Numbered from the stretch's first letter, positions 49,524 through 58,335 are shown. The stretch is 64,000 bases of DNA from Candidatus Wallbacteria bacterium (GCA_016213845.1 JACQZN010000132.1:30616-94615), one strand, 5' to 3'. Notes: generated by a model not told the origin, from the sequence alone. Program-made: numbers and translations.

Positions 49524-51386
49524 ATGAAGCCCATGATTCGACATCTGATGATTGCTGCGGCGGGATTGTCCACGGCCCTGGTCTTCGCGGAAACGGCAAG
49601 CGCCCAGGCGGGTCTGGAATCACCCGTCGGGAACCGGCTCATCTTCGTGGCGTACGGAGACACGCGGCCGAACTTCTATCCGTTCGGGGGGCAGGCCAAG
49701 CACCAGGCCCTCACCGATGCCATCAAGCGCCACGACGCCCACCTCGCCAACGAGGTCGACCTCGTGCTCAATACCGGCGACCTCATCTTCGCCGATGTGC
49801 CGCTCACGGATCGTGACTGGAAGCCGGCCTGGAAAGCGCTGGCGAATCTGCGCGCAGGGGCCCATCCGCTTTTCGTCTACCCCGCGCTCGGGAACCACGA
49901 GCTCCTGACTCTCTCGGGCGGCTCCGGCGGCAGCGAGGAGGATGAGATGGTCCGCGCCATCTGGCGCTGGGGCGGGGAGGATGATCCCGGGAAGGGCACC
50001 TCCGAGCTGCTCGACGTCGGGCTGCTGGCGCAGCTCGGCTGGCTGGGCGAGCTCCCCCCTTCGATGGCGGACGAGCTCGACGTGAAGGCGTCCCCAGAGG
50101 ACCTTCGCGCGCTCTGGGTGCAGCTAACGGCCGACGTCGCCGAGCGGCTCCCCGAGGCCGATCGGCAGAGCCTTGCGACGGCGGGCCGCTCGACCCGCGT
50201 GGCGGTCCGAACGGCCGCCCTCCGCAATGCCGGCTCCGAAGAGCTGGCCGGCCGCATCGCTCAGAGCTCGCCTCGCGAGATCCTGGAGGTCCTGCACACT
50301 GTGGACGACCTGGGCGAGCGGGCGAGCGACGCGACGCATGCTCGGCTGGCCCGCGAGGCGCTGGCCCGGCTCGGCGACCCCTCCACGCCCCAGTTCGCCC
50401 AGGCACGCGAGAGACTGAAGCCCGCCGTGCGCCACCTGCGCGCCCTGCTCTCGATGCATCGCCAGGTCTCCGGAGCTCAGCACGATCAACGCTGGCTCAC
50501 CGAGCTCTTCGAGTCCCCGGCCGGCTCCGCGTCGAAGAGCTGGAAGGTCTTCCGGGAAAAGCTGCTCGAGAAGCTGGGGCCGTACCTGAAGACCTCCACC
50601 AGCCTCGCGGCGCTCCCGGTGGACGACGACGGCTTCACGGGTCCCTCCTGGTACTACACGGATCGACGTCTGCCCGGCGGCGCGGGCGCCGTCCGGTTCA
50701 TCGCCTGCAACAGCTCCCTGGCCCCCGTGAAGCGTCTGGCGCCCGGCAAGAGCGCCGTGCTCGACCAGGAGGCCTTCCTCGTCGACGCCATCAAGACCCA
50801 CGACGGCCCGATCGTGATCTTCGAGCACCATCCCCCTGTCAGCATCGGCAAGCACGGGGGGAAGCTCGAAGCCACCAAGGACCTGATCAGCGGCTTCCGG
50901 GACCTCGTCTATGGCCGGGTGTTCTCCAAGCTCTCCGCTGCTGAGCAGAGGCGAGTCTGGGCCCTCATCGGCGGCCACGATCACGACTACCAGCGCATCG
51001 TCGACGGCGGGCGCGGCACGGCCATCGTGGTCTCGGGCGGCGGCGGCGTACCGCTTCGGGACCGTGGCCAGACCGGAGCCGAGCTGGGCGCTTACCTGGC
51101 GCGCGTCGGCGAACAGATGGGCACGACGCTCGACCCCGACCCGGTCTGGCGGCGCGCCTACAACTTCGTCTCCTGCGAGGCCAGTCCAGGCAAGATGGAG
51201 TTCCGCGTCTACGGTCTCTGCGAGAGCGGCCAGACCATGGACGACGCCGAGTTCGAGCGCCGGCTTCCCGCGGCCCTGGACGCCCAGCTCGTCGTCGACT
51301 CCCGGCTCGTCGACCACTTCGTCATACGGGAAGCGGCCTCCGGCGCTCGCATTGTCGAGTCGCTTCCCACCGCCGGCTGTCCCTGA
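49524..51386 (+). CDS. Exported calcineurin-like metallophosphoesterase with large insert
   Basis: A 620-residue protein with a signal peptide (about 1-28, cleavage after AQA). The metal-binding motifs are in order: GDTR (45-48), NTGDLIF (about 83), GNHE (123-126), FEHHPPVSIG (about 433) and GGHDHDYQRI (about 482). Between GNHE and the next motif lies an insert of some 240 residues, mostly helical (about 160-370), larger than in typical family members. The enzyme should hydrolyse a phosphoester in the periplasm or outside; the substrate is unknown. Monocistronic, flanked by heptamer arrays on both sides. Confidence 0.88.
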   Translation: MKPMIRHLMIAAAGLSTALVFAETASAQAGLESPVGNRLIFVAYGDTRPNFYPFGGQAKHQALTDAIKRHDAHLANEVDLVLNTGDLIFADVPLTDRDWKPAWKALANLRAGAHPLFVYPALGNHELLTLSGGSGGSEEDEMVRAIWRWGGEDDPGKGTSELLDVGLLAQLGWLGELPPSMADELDVKASPEDLRALWVQLTADVAERLPEADRQSLATAGRSTRVAVRTAALRNAGSEELAGRIAQSSPREILEVLHTVDDLGERASDATHARLAREALARLGDPSTPQFAQARERLKPAVRHLRALLSMHRQVSGAQHDQRWLTELFESPAGSASKSWKVFREKLLEKLGPYLKTSTSLAALPVDDDGFTGPSWYYTDRRLPGGAGAVRFIACNSSLAPVKRLAPGKSAVLDQEAFLVDAIKTHDGPIVIFEHHPPVSIGKHGGKLEATKDLISGFRDLVYGRVFSKLSAAEQRRVWALIGGHDHDYQRIVDGGRGTAIVVSGGGGVPLRDRGQTGAELGAYLARVGEQMGTTLDPDPVWRRAYNFVSCEASPGKMEFRVYGLCESGQTMDDAEFERRLPAALDAQLVVDSRLVDHFVIREAASGARIVESLPTAGCP

Positions 51387-51430
51387 GGATCGACAGCGAT
51401 TGGAGTCTTGAGCCGCGCGCCTCGATCCCT

Positions 51431-51486
51431 GCTCCCTGAGGCCTGATCCCTGACTCCTGAAGCCTGAAGCCTGCCTCCTCACTCCC
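51431..51486. repeat. Eight-unit heptamer array GACTCCT/GAAGCCT
   Basis: Units gctccct, gaggcct, gatccct, gactcct, gaagcct, gaagcct, gcctcct, cactccc. The last unit contains the stop codon of the FecR-domain gene. Confidence 0.8.
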
Positions 51487-52246
51487 ACCGTTCGCGCAGC
51501 GATGAGCCTCCTGCGCCTCGCGGCTTGGGCACGGCTTCCTTCAGCGAGCTGACCAGCTCCTGGTTCTCGGTGACGACGGTCTTCTTGCCCGGTTCGGCGC
51601 GGTCCTCGGCCTGCACGGCGTAGCGCGCCACCAGCACCCGGTTGTCGTCCTTGGAAATGTGTGTCTTGAACCGGCAAAGCCGCGCCCAGAGGGTGACGAC
51701 CGGCAGCACGACCTTCAGAATGGGCGCCCCGTCTTGAAAGTCGAAAGCAGCCTCGCCCTTCTCCATCTCGAAGGTGAGCGCCGCTCCGACCGGGTTCTTC
51801 GCCGCGAGCTGGATCTTCTCGAACATCAGCGAGCTGTTCTCGAACAGCACGATCCGGCTCTTCGGCAGACTCGGCAGCAGCACGACCTTGCCGTTCTTGC
51901 CCGTCCGGATATGCGTTCCGGAGCTGATCTTCGCGCCCTTCTTCAGCCCCTCCCACCCGGTTGTCGCCGAGGACGATTCGACCTCGCCCGAAACGCTGGA
52001 GACCGTCAGCACGGAGCGCGCCGCAGCCGACATCAGCCCCAGCTGGCCCATGTGCGTGTACGCATAGATCCCGCCGGCCAGGGCCAAGAGGAACACTGTC
52101 CCTCCCGCCGAGAGTCCGATCAGCCGCGTGCGATCCACGCCCTTGGAGGCCCCCGTCAATTCGAGCTCGCGGGTCTTTTGACTCCGCCGGCGGACCTGCC
52201 GCTCCTTGTAGTCGAGGAACTCTATTTCCTGCCAGTTCTTCGGCAC
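51479..52246 (-). CDS. Membrane-anchored FecR-domain protein
   Basis: A 255-residue protein with a charged cytoplasmic N-terminus (about 1-40), one transmembrane helix (about 43-65, LIGLSAGGTVFLLALAGGIY) and an extracytoplasmic FecR-like domain (about 80-165): VSSVSGEVESSSATTGWEGL, GAKISSGTHIRTGKNGKVV and SRIVLFENSSLMFEKI. FecR domains relay signals or bind polymers; no sigma factor/FecI is adjacent. It follows three pseudopilin-like genes on the same strand. Its TGA is provided by a heptamer repeat array, so the C-terminus may have been reset by the repeat. Confidence 0.78.
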   Translation of the reverse strand: MPKNWQEIEFLDYKERQVRRRSQKTRELELTGASKGVDRTRLIGLSAGGTVFLLALAGGIYAYTHMGQLGLMSAAARSVLTVSSVSGEVESSSATTGWEGLKKGAKISSGTHIRTGKNGKVVLLPSLPKSRIVLFENSSLMFEKIQLAAKNPVGAALTFEMEKGEAAFDFQDGAPILKVVLPVVTLWARLCRFKTHISKDDNRVLVARYAVQAEDRAEPGKKTVVTENQELVSSLKEAVPKPRGAGGSSLRERWE

Positions 52247-52265
52247 GCAGGCGGTCCCTGGAAGC

Positions 52266-53060
52266 TCACTTCACTTCGACGCCGGAGTTGGGGTGGGCCT
52301 GGACCGTGGAGATCAGCTCTGCCTGGCCTGCCCCGGGCTCCACACAGAAGAGCTGCACCTCGATCGGCACCGGGTTGATCGAGACCGTGCCGGAAGGAAA
52401 CGAGTCCTTCGGCGTACTGACGCGCACCCGGTTGACGTCGCTCAAGATCAGCGTCTCGCTCCTCGTGCCGCCGGCGAAGTTGAAAGGGACCCCGGAAGTG
52501 AATCCAGTCGTCGCCGCCGAGGCCGTCTCCTCCACGATGTAGAGCGTCCGGTTCCACTTACCCTTGGGGCCGAAGACCTTGTTCTTGCCCTTGAGCAGAA
52601 ACTTCACCATCGTGGCCTCGACCGGCTTGTCTGCGAGGCTTCCGCTGCTGCCGAGGCCCTCGCGGCCCGGCTTCGACTTCACCAGTTGTAACACAACCTC
52701 TTCGCCGGAAGGTTCGGCGGCGTCGTCGCCTGGCCCGAACACTCGGACAACCTCGGTGGTGTTGTCGTCGGCCGCGCCGGAGCCCTCCGGGTTGACGATG
52801 ACGTAGTGGGCGGGGATGTCGGAGATTTGGTTCGCCTGCGGTGTGATCTTCATCGGGTAGGACGCGCCTTCGATGTGCTGCCGGAGCCGCTCTTGGGCCT
52901 TGCGGATCTGGCCGTTGGTGAAGCTGCGCCACTGGCCGATGCTGCCGGCCCTGGAGAAGTTCCGCAGGATGGTGAACACGCCCACGGTGAAGAGCACCAG
53001 GACGAAGAAGGCGACCAGGATCTCGACCAGCGTGAAGGCGGGGCGGCGGCGGCGGGTCAT
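52266..53060 (-). CDS. Pseudopilin (PilW/GspJ-like)
   Basis: A 264-residue protein with a type IV prepilin N-terminus: short basic leader MTRRRRPA, then FTLVEILVAFFVLVLFTVGV with Glu at position +5 for methylation. The hydrophobic helix is followed by a variable globular part. It is a minor pilin or pseudopilin processed by a prepilin peptidase (not in the window). It starts within an ATGA overlap with the upstream gene. Which system (type IV pilus or type II secretion) cannot be told. Confidence 0.82.
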   Translation of the reverse strand: MTRRRRPAFTLVEILVAFFVLVLFTVGVFTILRNFSRAGSIGQWRSFTNGQIRKAQERLRQHIEGASYPMKITPQANQISDIPAHYVIVNPEGSGAADDNTTEVVRVFGPGDDAAEPSGEEVVLQLVKSKPGREGLGSSGSLADKPVEATMVKFLLKGKNKVFGPKGKWNRTLYIVEETASAATTGFTSGVPFNFAGGTRSETLILSDVNRVRVSTPKDSFPSGTVSINPVPIEVQLFCVEPGAGQAELISTVQAHPNSGVEVK

Positions 53061-54013
53061 TTCTGTCTCGATACGGAGTAGAGGCCCGTCGCGATCTCCG
53101 TGCGGGCGGTGCTGAGGCGGTTCTGGTAGTCCGACAGCGCCTCGAAGCTCTGCTCGAGCTCGGGGAAGTCGTGCGCGCCAAACTTGGCCGTGGAGGTCGT
53201 GCGGCGCCCCTCCGTCAGCTGGCGTGGGTTGCCGGTGGCGCCGAAGCTCTCGTCGGTGACCAGGCTGATCTGATGGATGTTGTTGAAGACCTGGTAGACC
53301 TGCCCGCGCGTCGTGAGCAGGATGGAGTCCTTGTCGTAGAGCTTGCCTCCCGTGAGCCCGAGGATCGCCAGCGACTCCACGACGTAGCTGCCGAAGAACG
53401 GATCGCGCCAGCCGGCGCCCATCGCGATGTCATTGTGCGGTTCGCTGGTGACCACGACGATGCTGTCGTCCTTGCCGCCACCGGGGTAGTCGGTGGCGAT
53501 GTCGGCCTCGTAGAACGTGAGCAGGTACTTCATCTGATCTTCCGCGGTTCCGGAGGACGGGAAGCCGCTCACTCCCGAGGGTGGTGCAAAGATGTTGTCT
53601 CCCGAGCGGTTGATGATCGGTACTGCGGCGGCGGCGGGGTTCGTGAGCGGGTCCTTGGTGCCGGTGAAGAACATCGGGCCCGGGTTGAGCAGGCTGTCGA
53701 GCGCGCCTCCGGCCTTGAGCGGGCGGCCGAAGTCGTAGTACGGGTTCTTCCCGATGGAGTAGGCAACGGCGTCGTAGAGCTCCGTGGGGAGGTAGCGGAA
53801 CTTCAAGAGAGCATGCTGCTGAGCGCCCTTGGCCAGGTACTCGGCCTGCTTCTTCTCGATGATCAGCTCGGTCTCGTGGCTGCTGCCGCTCTCGATGCTC
53901 CAGAGGATGACCGCGAAAACGCTGAGGACAATGGAGACCAGGATGACGATGAAGATGGCAAACCCTCCGCGCCGCCGGCGCGAGAAGGCTGTCCGTGTCC
54001 TCAGTGGCTCCAT
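53057..54013 (-). CDS. PilX/GspK-like pilus-assembly protein
   Basis: A 318-residue protein with an N-terminal hydrophobic helix after a basic leader (RRRRGGFAIFIVILVSIVLSV, about 14-38). This resembles PilX-type proteins, which begin in G-F-A/x and lack the usual Glu+5 context. The remainder (about 40-318) is soluble and matches no family I know. The ATG at 54013 is preceded by GAGG; the open frame extends 100 codons further but there it overlaps the PilV-like gene and is low in coding character. Its position between two pseudopilin genes supports the assignment. Confidence 0.7.
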   Translation of the reverse strand: MEPLRTRTAFSRRRRGGFAIFIVILVSIVLSVFAVILWSIESGSSHETELIIEKKQAEYLAKGAQQHALLKFRYLPTELYDAVAYSIGKNPYYDFGRPLKAGGALDSLLNPGPMFFTGTKDPLTNPAAAAVPIINRSGDNIFAPPSGVSGFPSSGTAEDQMKYLLTFYEADIATDYPGGGKDDSIVVVTSEPHNDIAMGAGWRDPFFGSYVVESLAILGLTGGKLYDKDSILLTTRGQVYQVFNNIHQISLVTDESFGATGNPRQLTEGRRTTSTAKFGAHDFPELEQSFEALSDYQNRLSTARTEIATGLYSVSRQK

Positions 54014-54033
54014 CGAGTCCTCATGTTGTCCGG

Positions 54034-54963
54034 CTACTTCTGGGCCAGGTCGCCCTTGAAGCTCACGAGCCAGAGCTCCCGCGTATTCTTGGTGTAGCCG
54101 ACACCCTGGTTGACGTTGGTGTTCGGGTTCCAGCGCAGTCCGAGGACCAGCTTCATCAGGCCGCCATTGGGTCGGCCAAAGTCGCGCTGATCCTGGAAAC
54201 TGGCAAAGAAGACCGGGTCCTGGCTCTTGGTGTCGAACTCCCCAAAGGCCTTCTTGATGTCGTCCTTGAGCTGCCCTGGGCTGGGCTTGTAACCGGCGGG
54301 GGGCTTTGGCCAACCGGGGAAGTAGTCGGTGATGGCCGTAGGTGGGTTGATGCGCGCCTCATGGACCCGGGTGTACGGGAAAAGCTTGTCGATCGGGTTC
54401 TTGGTGGCGGGTGACGCGGGCAGGCCGAGGATCTTGTGGTTGGCGGCAACGGGGTCCGGAGGCACGTAGGGGTTCGGGACGTAGCAGAAGGTGAGCTCCT
54501 TGGCGATGGCGGGCTTGGTGCCGTCGTCGGCGTAGACGCCGGCGAAGAAGAAGACCTCGAACTCCAGCCCCTCCTCGCTCACCTTCACACGGGTGTCGTT
54601 CTTCTTGCGGTCGTTGAGGAGCCCCTCGAGTTTGGCTGCGGGCGGGCCGCCAGTGGTGTTCTTGAATGTCGCCTGCGCGCGTTTGTTGGCAACGGACGGG
54701 AGCGTCTTGGGGAGCGCGCCGCCGCTGACGCCGCCGTCGCCGCTGGTGCCCTTGGGGTCGATGGAGCCGAACGGCACGCTGGCCGATAGGAGGCTGTCCA
54801 TGATGTTGGCTCCGAGCGAGAGCGCGATGGCGGAGTGCTTGCTGATCTCCGTGCGCCGCATGCCGCCGATGATGAAGGTCGCGACGGGGATCACGACGGC
54901 GGCGAGGATGGCCGTGGCGATCAGGATCTCGATGAGGGTGACGCCTCGCCGCAGTTCCTTCAT
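54034..54963 (-). CDS. Pseudopilin (PilV-like)
   Basis: A 309-residue protein with the prepilin motif: leader MKELRRG, then VTLIEILIATAILAAVVIPV with Glu at +5. The C-terminal 250 residues form a variable globular domain with many Pro, Lys and Asn. It is first of the three pilin-like genes and starts 16 bp after phoH on the same strand, so the cluster is probably transcribed with phoH. No pilus ATPase, platform or secretin gene is present in the window. Confidence 0.82.
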   Translation of the reverse strand: MKELRRGVTLIEILIATAILAAVVIPVATFIIGGMRRTEISKHSAIALSLGANIMDSLLSASVPFGSIDPKGTSGDGGVSGGALPKTLPSVANKRAQATFKNTTGGPPAAKLEGLLNDRKKNDTRVKVSEEGLEFEVFFFAGVYADDGTKPAIAKELTFCYVPNPYVPPDPVAANHKILGLPASPATKNPIDKLFPYTRVHEARINPPTAITDYFPGWPKPPAGYKPSPGQLKDDIKKAFGEFDTKSQDPVFFASFQDQRDFGRPNGGLMKLVLGLRWNPNTNVNQGVGYTKNTRELWLVSFKGDLAQK

Positions 54964-54979
54964 GGCCTTTCCTTCGCCA

Positions 54980-56350
54980 CTAGAGGAGGTCCACTGCCAG
55001 CCCCGACAGCGGGCTGCGCTCGCTCTCGACGAGCGTCACGTGGCCGAAGATTGACTGGCCCTTGAAGCGCTCGACCAGGAACGCGAGGCCGTTGGAGCTG
55101 GCGTCCAGGTAGGGGTTGTCGATCTGGTACGGGTCACCGGTCAGCACGATCTTGGTGCCCTCGCCGGCTCGCGTGATGATGGTCTTCACCTCGTGCGGCG
55201 TCAGGTTCTGCGCCTCGTCGATGATCAGGTACTGGTTCGGGATGGAGCGGCCGCGGATGTAGGTGAGCGCCTCGAGCTCGATCTTCTTGCTGTCCATCAG
55301 GAACCGCAGCTGCTCGTCGGCCTTCAGCTCGCCCTCGAGGTAGCCGGTGAAGATGTACTCCAGGTTGTCGAAGATCGGCTGCATCCAGTGGGTGAGCTTC
55401 TCGTCCTTGGTGCCCGGCAGGTAGCCGATGTCGCGCCCGAGCGGCATGATCGGTCGGCTGACCAGCATCCGGCGGAATACGCGCTCATCGATGGTCTTGT
55501 GCAGACCCGCGGCCAGCGCCAGCAGCGTCTTGCCCGTGCCGGCCTGCCCGACAAGGGTGACGAGGTGGATGCTGTTGTCGAGCAGAGCTTCCAGCGCAAA
55601 GAGCTGCTGGGCATTGAGTGGCTCGATGCCCCAGGGGCCGATGTTGTCGCCTCGGATACGGACCAGCTTGTTGGAGCGGGCGTCGAAGCGGGCCAGGATG
55701 CAGTCCTCGAGATCGGCCTCGCGCTTCAGCACCGCGAACTCGTTGGCCAGGAAGCTCGACTCGGGGCGAGGCGCAACGCCCCCTTCGCGCTCCAGCGTCG
55801 CCAGCTCCTCGGGGCTGGCGGTGTACTCCCGCCAGCCTCGCCAGAGCTCTTCGATGTTGACCTTGTTGGTCTCGAAGTCCTCGCTGTAGACGCCGAGGGC
55901 GTCGGCCTTGACGCGGGCGTTGAGATCCTTCGTGACGAAGCAGACGTTGGCGTTGTTCTTCTGCTCCTGAAAGGCGACCATCAGGATGCGGTTGTCGCGG
56001 TTGCCCTCGTCCAGGCCGCCGGGGAAGCGCATCTCCTTCTCCTGCACGACCTGGATGATGCCGCCGCTCTGCAGCGACACGCCTTCGTGGAGGCTGCCCT
56101 CGGCTCTCAGCGAGTCGAGGTAGCGTGCGACGGCCCGGGCGTGACGGCCCTTCTCGTCGGAGAAGCCCTTGAAGCCGTCGAGCTCCTCGATGACCGTCAG
56201 CGGGATGATCACCTTGTTTTCCCGGAAGGCGAAGAGGGCCTGGCTGTTGTGCAGCAGAACGCTCGTGTCGAGGACGAACGTCTTCAGCCCTTTTCGGTCT
56301 TTCCTGGGCAACCTGGAGGTCTTGGGTGCTGCTGGGTCCTGATTCTCCAT
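54980..56350 (-). CDS. PIN-PhoH protein (ribonuclease-helicase type ATPase)
   Basis: A 456-residue protein of the PhoH2/YlaK type. An N-terminal PIN domain (about 22-165) starts with FVLDTSVLLHN, with IEELDGF and the later acidic residues in DNRILMVAF and FVTKDLNARVKAD. The C-terminal PhoH ATPase (about 245-450) has Walker A GQAGTGKT, Walker B YLIIDEAQN and the PhoH-specific IRGRSIPNQ and LTGDPYQIDNPYLD. Such proteins unwind and cut RNA. Its start codon lies only 13 bases after the mature 3' end of RNase P RNA, with no Shine-Dalgarno site between. Confidence 0.94.
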   Translation of the reverse strand: MENQDPAAPKTSRLPRKDRKGLKTFVLDTSVLLHNSQALFAFRENKVIIPLTVIEELDGFKGFSDEKGRHARAVARYLDSLRAEGSLHEGVSLQSGGIIQVVQEKEMRFPGGLDEGNRDNRILMVAFQEQKNNANVCFVTKDLNARVKADALGVYSEDFETNKVNIEELWRGWREYTASPEELATLEREGGVAPRPESSFLANEFAVLKREADLEDCILARFDARSNKLVRIRGDNIGPWGIEPLNAQQLFALEALLDNSIHLVTLVGQAGTGKTLLALAAGLHKTIDERVFRRMLVSRPIMPLGRDIGYLPGTKDEKLTHWMQPIFDNLEYIFTGYLEGELKADEQLRFLMDSKKIELEALTYIRGRSIPNQYLIIDEAQNLTPHEVKTIITRAGEGTKIVLTGDPYQIDNPYLDASSNGLAFLVERFKGQSIFGHVTLVESERSPLSGLAVDLL

Positions 56351-56363
56351 GTGGATGCGCTTT

Positions 56364-56744
56364 GCCCGGTCCCGAGTGCTCCGTAAGCCGGATTCTGTAT
56401 CGGGCTTTTGGCCCGATCGATGCCCATCTCTCTTGGCCTGGGATTGCTCCTAGGCTCGTGCGACCTACCCGGGGGATCGGCGAGCCGCCTCATCTCCCCC
56501 CTATTTGGTCTTGCTCCAGAAGGGGTTTACCGAGCTGGCCCGGTCACCCGGACCACTGGTGGGCTCTTACCCCACCGTTTCACCATCGCCTCCGGTTTCC
56601 CGGATCGGCAGTCTGCTCTCTGCTGCACTTTCCGTTGGATTGCTCCACCTGGGCGTTACCCAGCTTCTTGCTCTTCGGAGTCCGGACTTTCCTCAGTCCG
56701 CGCCAGGCGCGGGCCGCGGGCACCTCGAGCGCTCGGGACCGGGC
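56364..56744 (-). ncRNA. rnpB: RNase P RNA (bacterial type A)
   Basis: The catalytic RNA of RNase P, which matures tRNA 5' ends. On the minus strand the conserved GAGGAAAGTCCGGACTC lies at 56678-56694. Other hallmarks are AGTGCAGCAGAGAGCAGAC, AAACGGTGGGGTAAGAGC, GCAAGACCAAATAGGGGGG, GGGTAGGTCGCACGAGCC and the 3' ACAGAATCCGGCTTACGG. The ends are set by the P1 helix: GCCCGGTCCCGAG (56732-56744) pairs perfectly with CTCGGGACCGGGC (56364-56376). This gives about 381 nt, normal for type A. It lies between the pyrimidine phosphorylase and phoH, all on one strand. Confidence 0.97.
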
Positions 56745-56809
56745 ATCGCGCGATACTCGCGATGTCCACCAACTTAAACTGTACCACTCCGCCCGGGGTG
56801 ATGCAATTC

Positions 56810-56862
56810 GGGGCAACTCGACTTGCCCCCATTCACGAATTGGGGGCAAGTCGAGTTGCCCC
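56810..56862. repeat. 22-bp perfect palindrome between the phosphorylase and rnpB
   Basis: The arm 56810-56831 (begins ggggcaactcgacttgcccc) is repeated inverted at 56841-56862, with a nine-base loop. A partial third copy (gggagttgcccc) follows at 56870-56881. It sits just beyond the phosphorylase stop and upstream of rnpB, so it could act as a terminator stem or a REP-type element. Confidence 0.85.
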
Positions 56863-56884
56863 TATTTGCGGGAGTTGCCCCTTC

Positions 56885-58183
56885 TCACGGGCGGATGACC
56901 TCATGGACGACGGGGCCGGGCGAGGGGCGAGCGGAGTCGATGCGGAAGGCGCCCGCAAGAGCGGCCGCGGCGGCGTCGCGGCGCCGGGCGTCTGCGTAGT
57001 GGAGGCGCACCAGCGGCTCGCCGCGCTCCACGGGGTCGCCCAGGCGCTTGTCCACGAGGAGGCCGACGGCATGGTCGATCGTCGACTCCTTGGTCTCGCG
57101 GCCCGCCCCCAGCAGCATGGCGGCGTGGCCGACCGCCAGGCAGTCGATGGCGCCGACGTAGCCCGAATCCGGGCTCGGGAAGGCGTGCTCGTGCGGGGCC
57201 CGGGGCATGTCGTCGAGTGCCTTTTCGCTGCCGCCCTGGGCCGTGATGAACTCGACGAACTTGGCGTAGGCCTCGCCGCTTGCCAGCTTCTGCTTCAGCA
57301 GCTTCGAAGCGGCTTCGCGGTCCGCGGCCACGCCGCCCATCACGAGGTGCTCGGCGCAGATCGCCACCGCAAGCTCCTCCAGGTCGGAGGGACCCTTTCC
57401 CTTCAGACAATCGATCGCTTCCCGAACCTCCATGGCGTTGCCGACGGCGCGCCCCAGCGGCCGGTCCATGTCGGTCAGGAGCGCCGCGGTCGAGAGCCCC
57501 ATGCCACGGCCGATGTCGACCATCGAGCGCGCCAGCTGGCGCCCCAGCTCGAGCGTCTGCATGAACGCCCCCTTGCCGAACTTGACGTCCAGCACCAGCA
57601 CGTCGTTCAACACCGCCAGCTTCTTGGACATGATCGAGGCGGCGATGAGCGGGATGCTGTCGACCGTCCCGGTGGCGTCTCGCATCGCGTAGAGCTTCTT
57701 GTCGGCCGGCACCAGGTCGCCTGTCTGGCCGATGACCGCGATGCCGTGCTCGTTGACCTGCCGGACGAACTCCTCCTGTGTGAGGTCGATGCGCACGCCC
57801 GGAATCGACTCCATCTTGTCCAGCGTCCCGCCCGTGTGGCCCAGCCCTCGCCCCGACATCTTGGCGACCTTCAGCCCGCAAGCGGCCGCCAGCGGTCCCG
57901 CGACCAGCGTGGTCTTGTCGCCGACGCCGCCCGTGGAGTGTTTGTCGATCTTGACGCCGCGGATGCCCTCCAGGCGCACGATCTGACCTGAATCGCGCAT
58001 GGCTCGCGTGAGGTCGGTGGTCTCCTCTTCGTCCATCCCGCGGAAGCAGACAGCCATCAGGAAGGCCGAGATCTGGTAGTCGGGGATCGATCCGCCGACG
58101 GTGCCACCGATGAGGAAATCGATTTCCTCCCGAGTCAGTTTCTGGCCGGCCTTCTTCTTCAGGATGAGGTCGACGGTTCGCAT
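56885..58183 (-). CDS. pdp: Pyrimidine-nucleoside (thymidine) phosphorylase
   Basis: A 432-residue enzyme splitting pyrimidine nucleosides with phosphate into base and (deoxy)ribose 1-phosphate. The family signature KMSGRGLGHTGGTLDKMESI (about 108-127) is intact, as are KIDKHSTGGVGDKTTL and the substrate-binding DLTRAMRDSGQI; the C-terminal PYNP domain (about 345-432) is complete. The length suits bacterial Pdp/DeoA. Whether it prefers thymidine or uridine cannot be told, so the symbol is tentative. Monocistronic or upstream of rnpB on the same strand, with a palindrome after its stop. Confidence 0.95.
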   Translation of the reverse strand: MRTVDLILKKKAGQKLTREEIDFLIGGTVGGSIPDYQISAFLMAVCFRGMDEEETTDLTRAMRDSGQIVRLEGIRGVKIDKHSTGGVGDKTTLVAGPLAAACGLKVAKMSGRGLGHTGGTLDKMESIPGVRIDLTQEEFVRQVNEHGIAVIGQTGDLVPADKKLYAMRDATGTVDSIPLIAASIMSKKLAVLNDVLVLDVKFGKGAFMQTLELGRQLARSMVDIGRGMGLSTAALLTDMDRPLGRAVGNAMEVREAIDCLKGKGPSDLEELAVAICAEHLVMGGVAADREAASKLLKQKLASGEAYAKFVEFITAQGGSEKALDDMPRAPHEHAFPSPDSGYVGAIDCLAVGHAAMLLGAGRETKESTIDHAVGLLVDKRLGDPVERGEPLVRLHYADARRRDAAAAALAGAFRIDSARPSPGPVVHEVIRP

Positions 58184-58260
58184 CGCTCTACCTCCAGTCG
58201 TGGGGGCGCAGGTCCAGCGGCAGTATAGCGAACGTCCGAGCCCAGGGCGGGCGGGCCGGG

Positions 58261-58288
58261 AGTAGTCAGTCGCCAGCAGCCGGCAGTG
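58261..58288. repeat. Degenerate heptamer array
   Basis: Four 7-base units (agtagtc, agtcgcc, agcagcc, ggcagtg), a decayed version of the AGTAGTC class, in the short spacer 58184-58335. Confidence 0.45.
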
Positions 58289-58335
58289 AATCCCCGGATG
58301 CTACGGACACCGCAAGCGGTCTCGGAACCGGAGAA

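Noticed and set aside
56408..57991. A 527-codon plus-strand frame
   Set aside because: It runs antisense through RNase P RNA and the pyrimidine phosphorylase, both of which are unambiguous.
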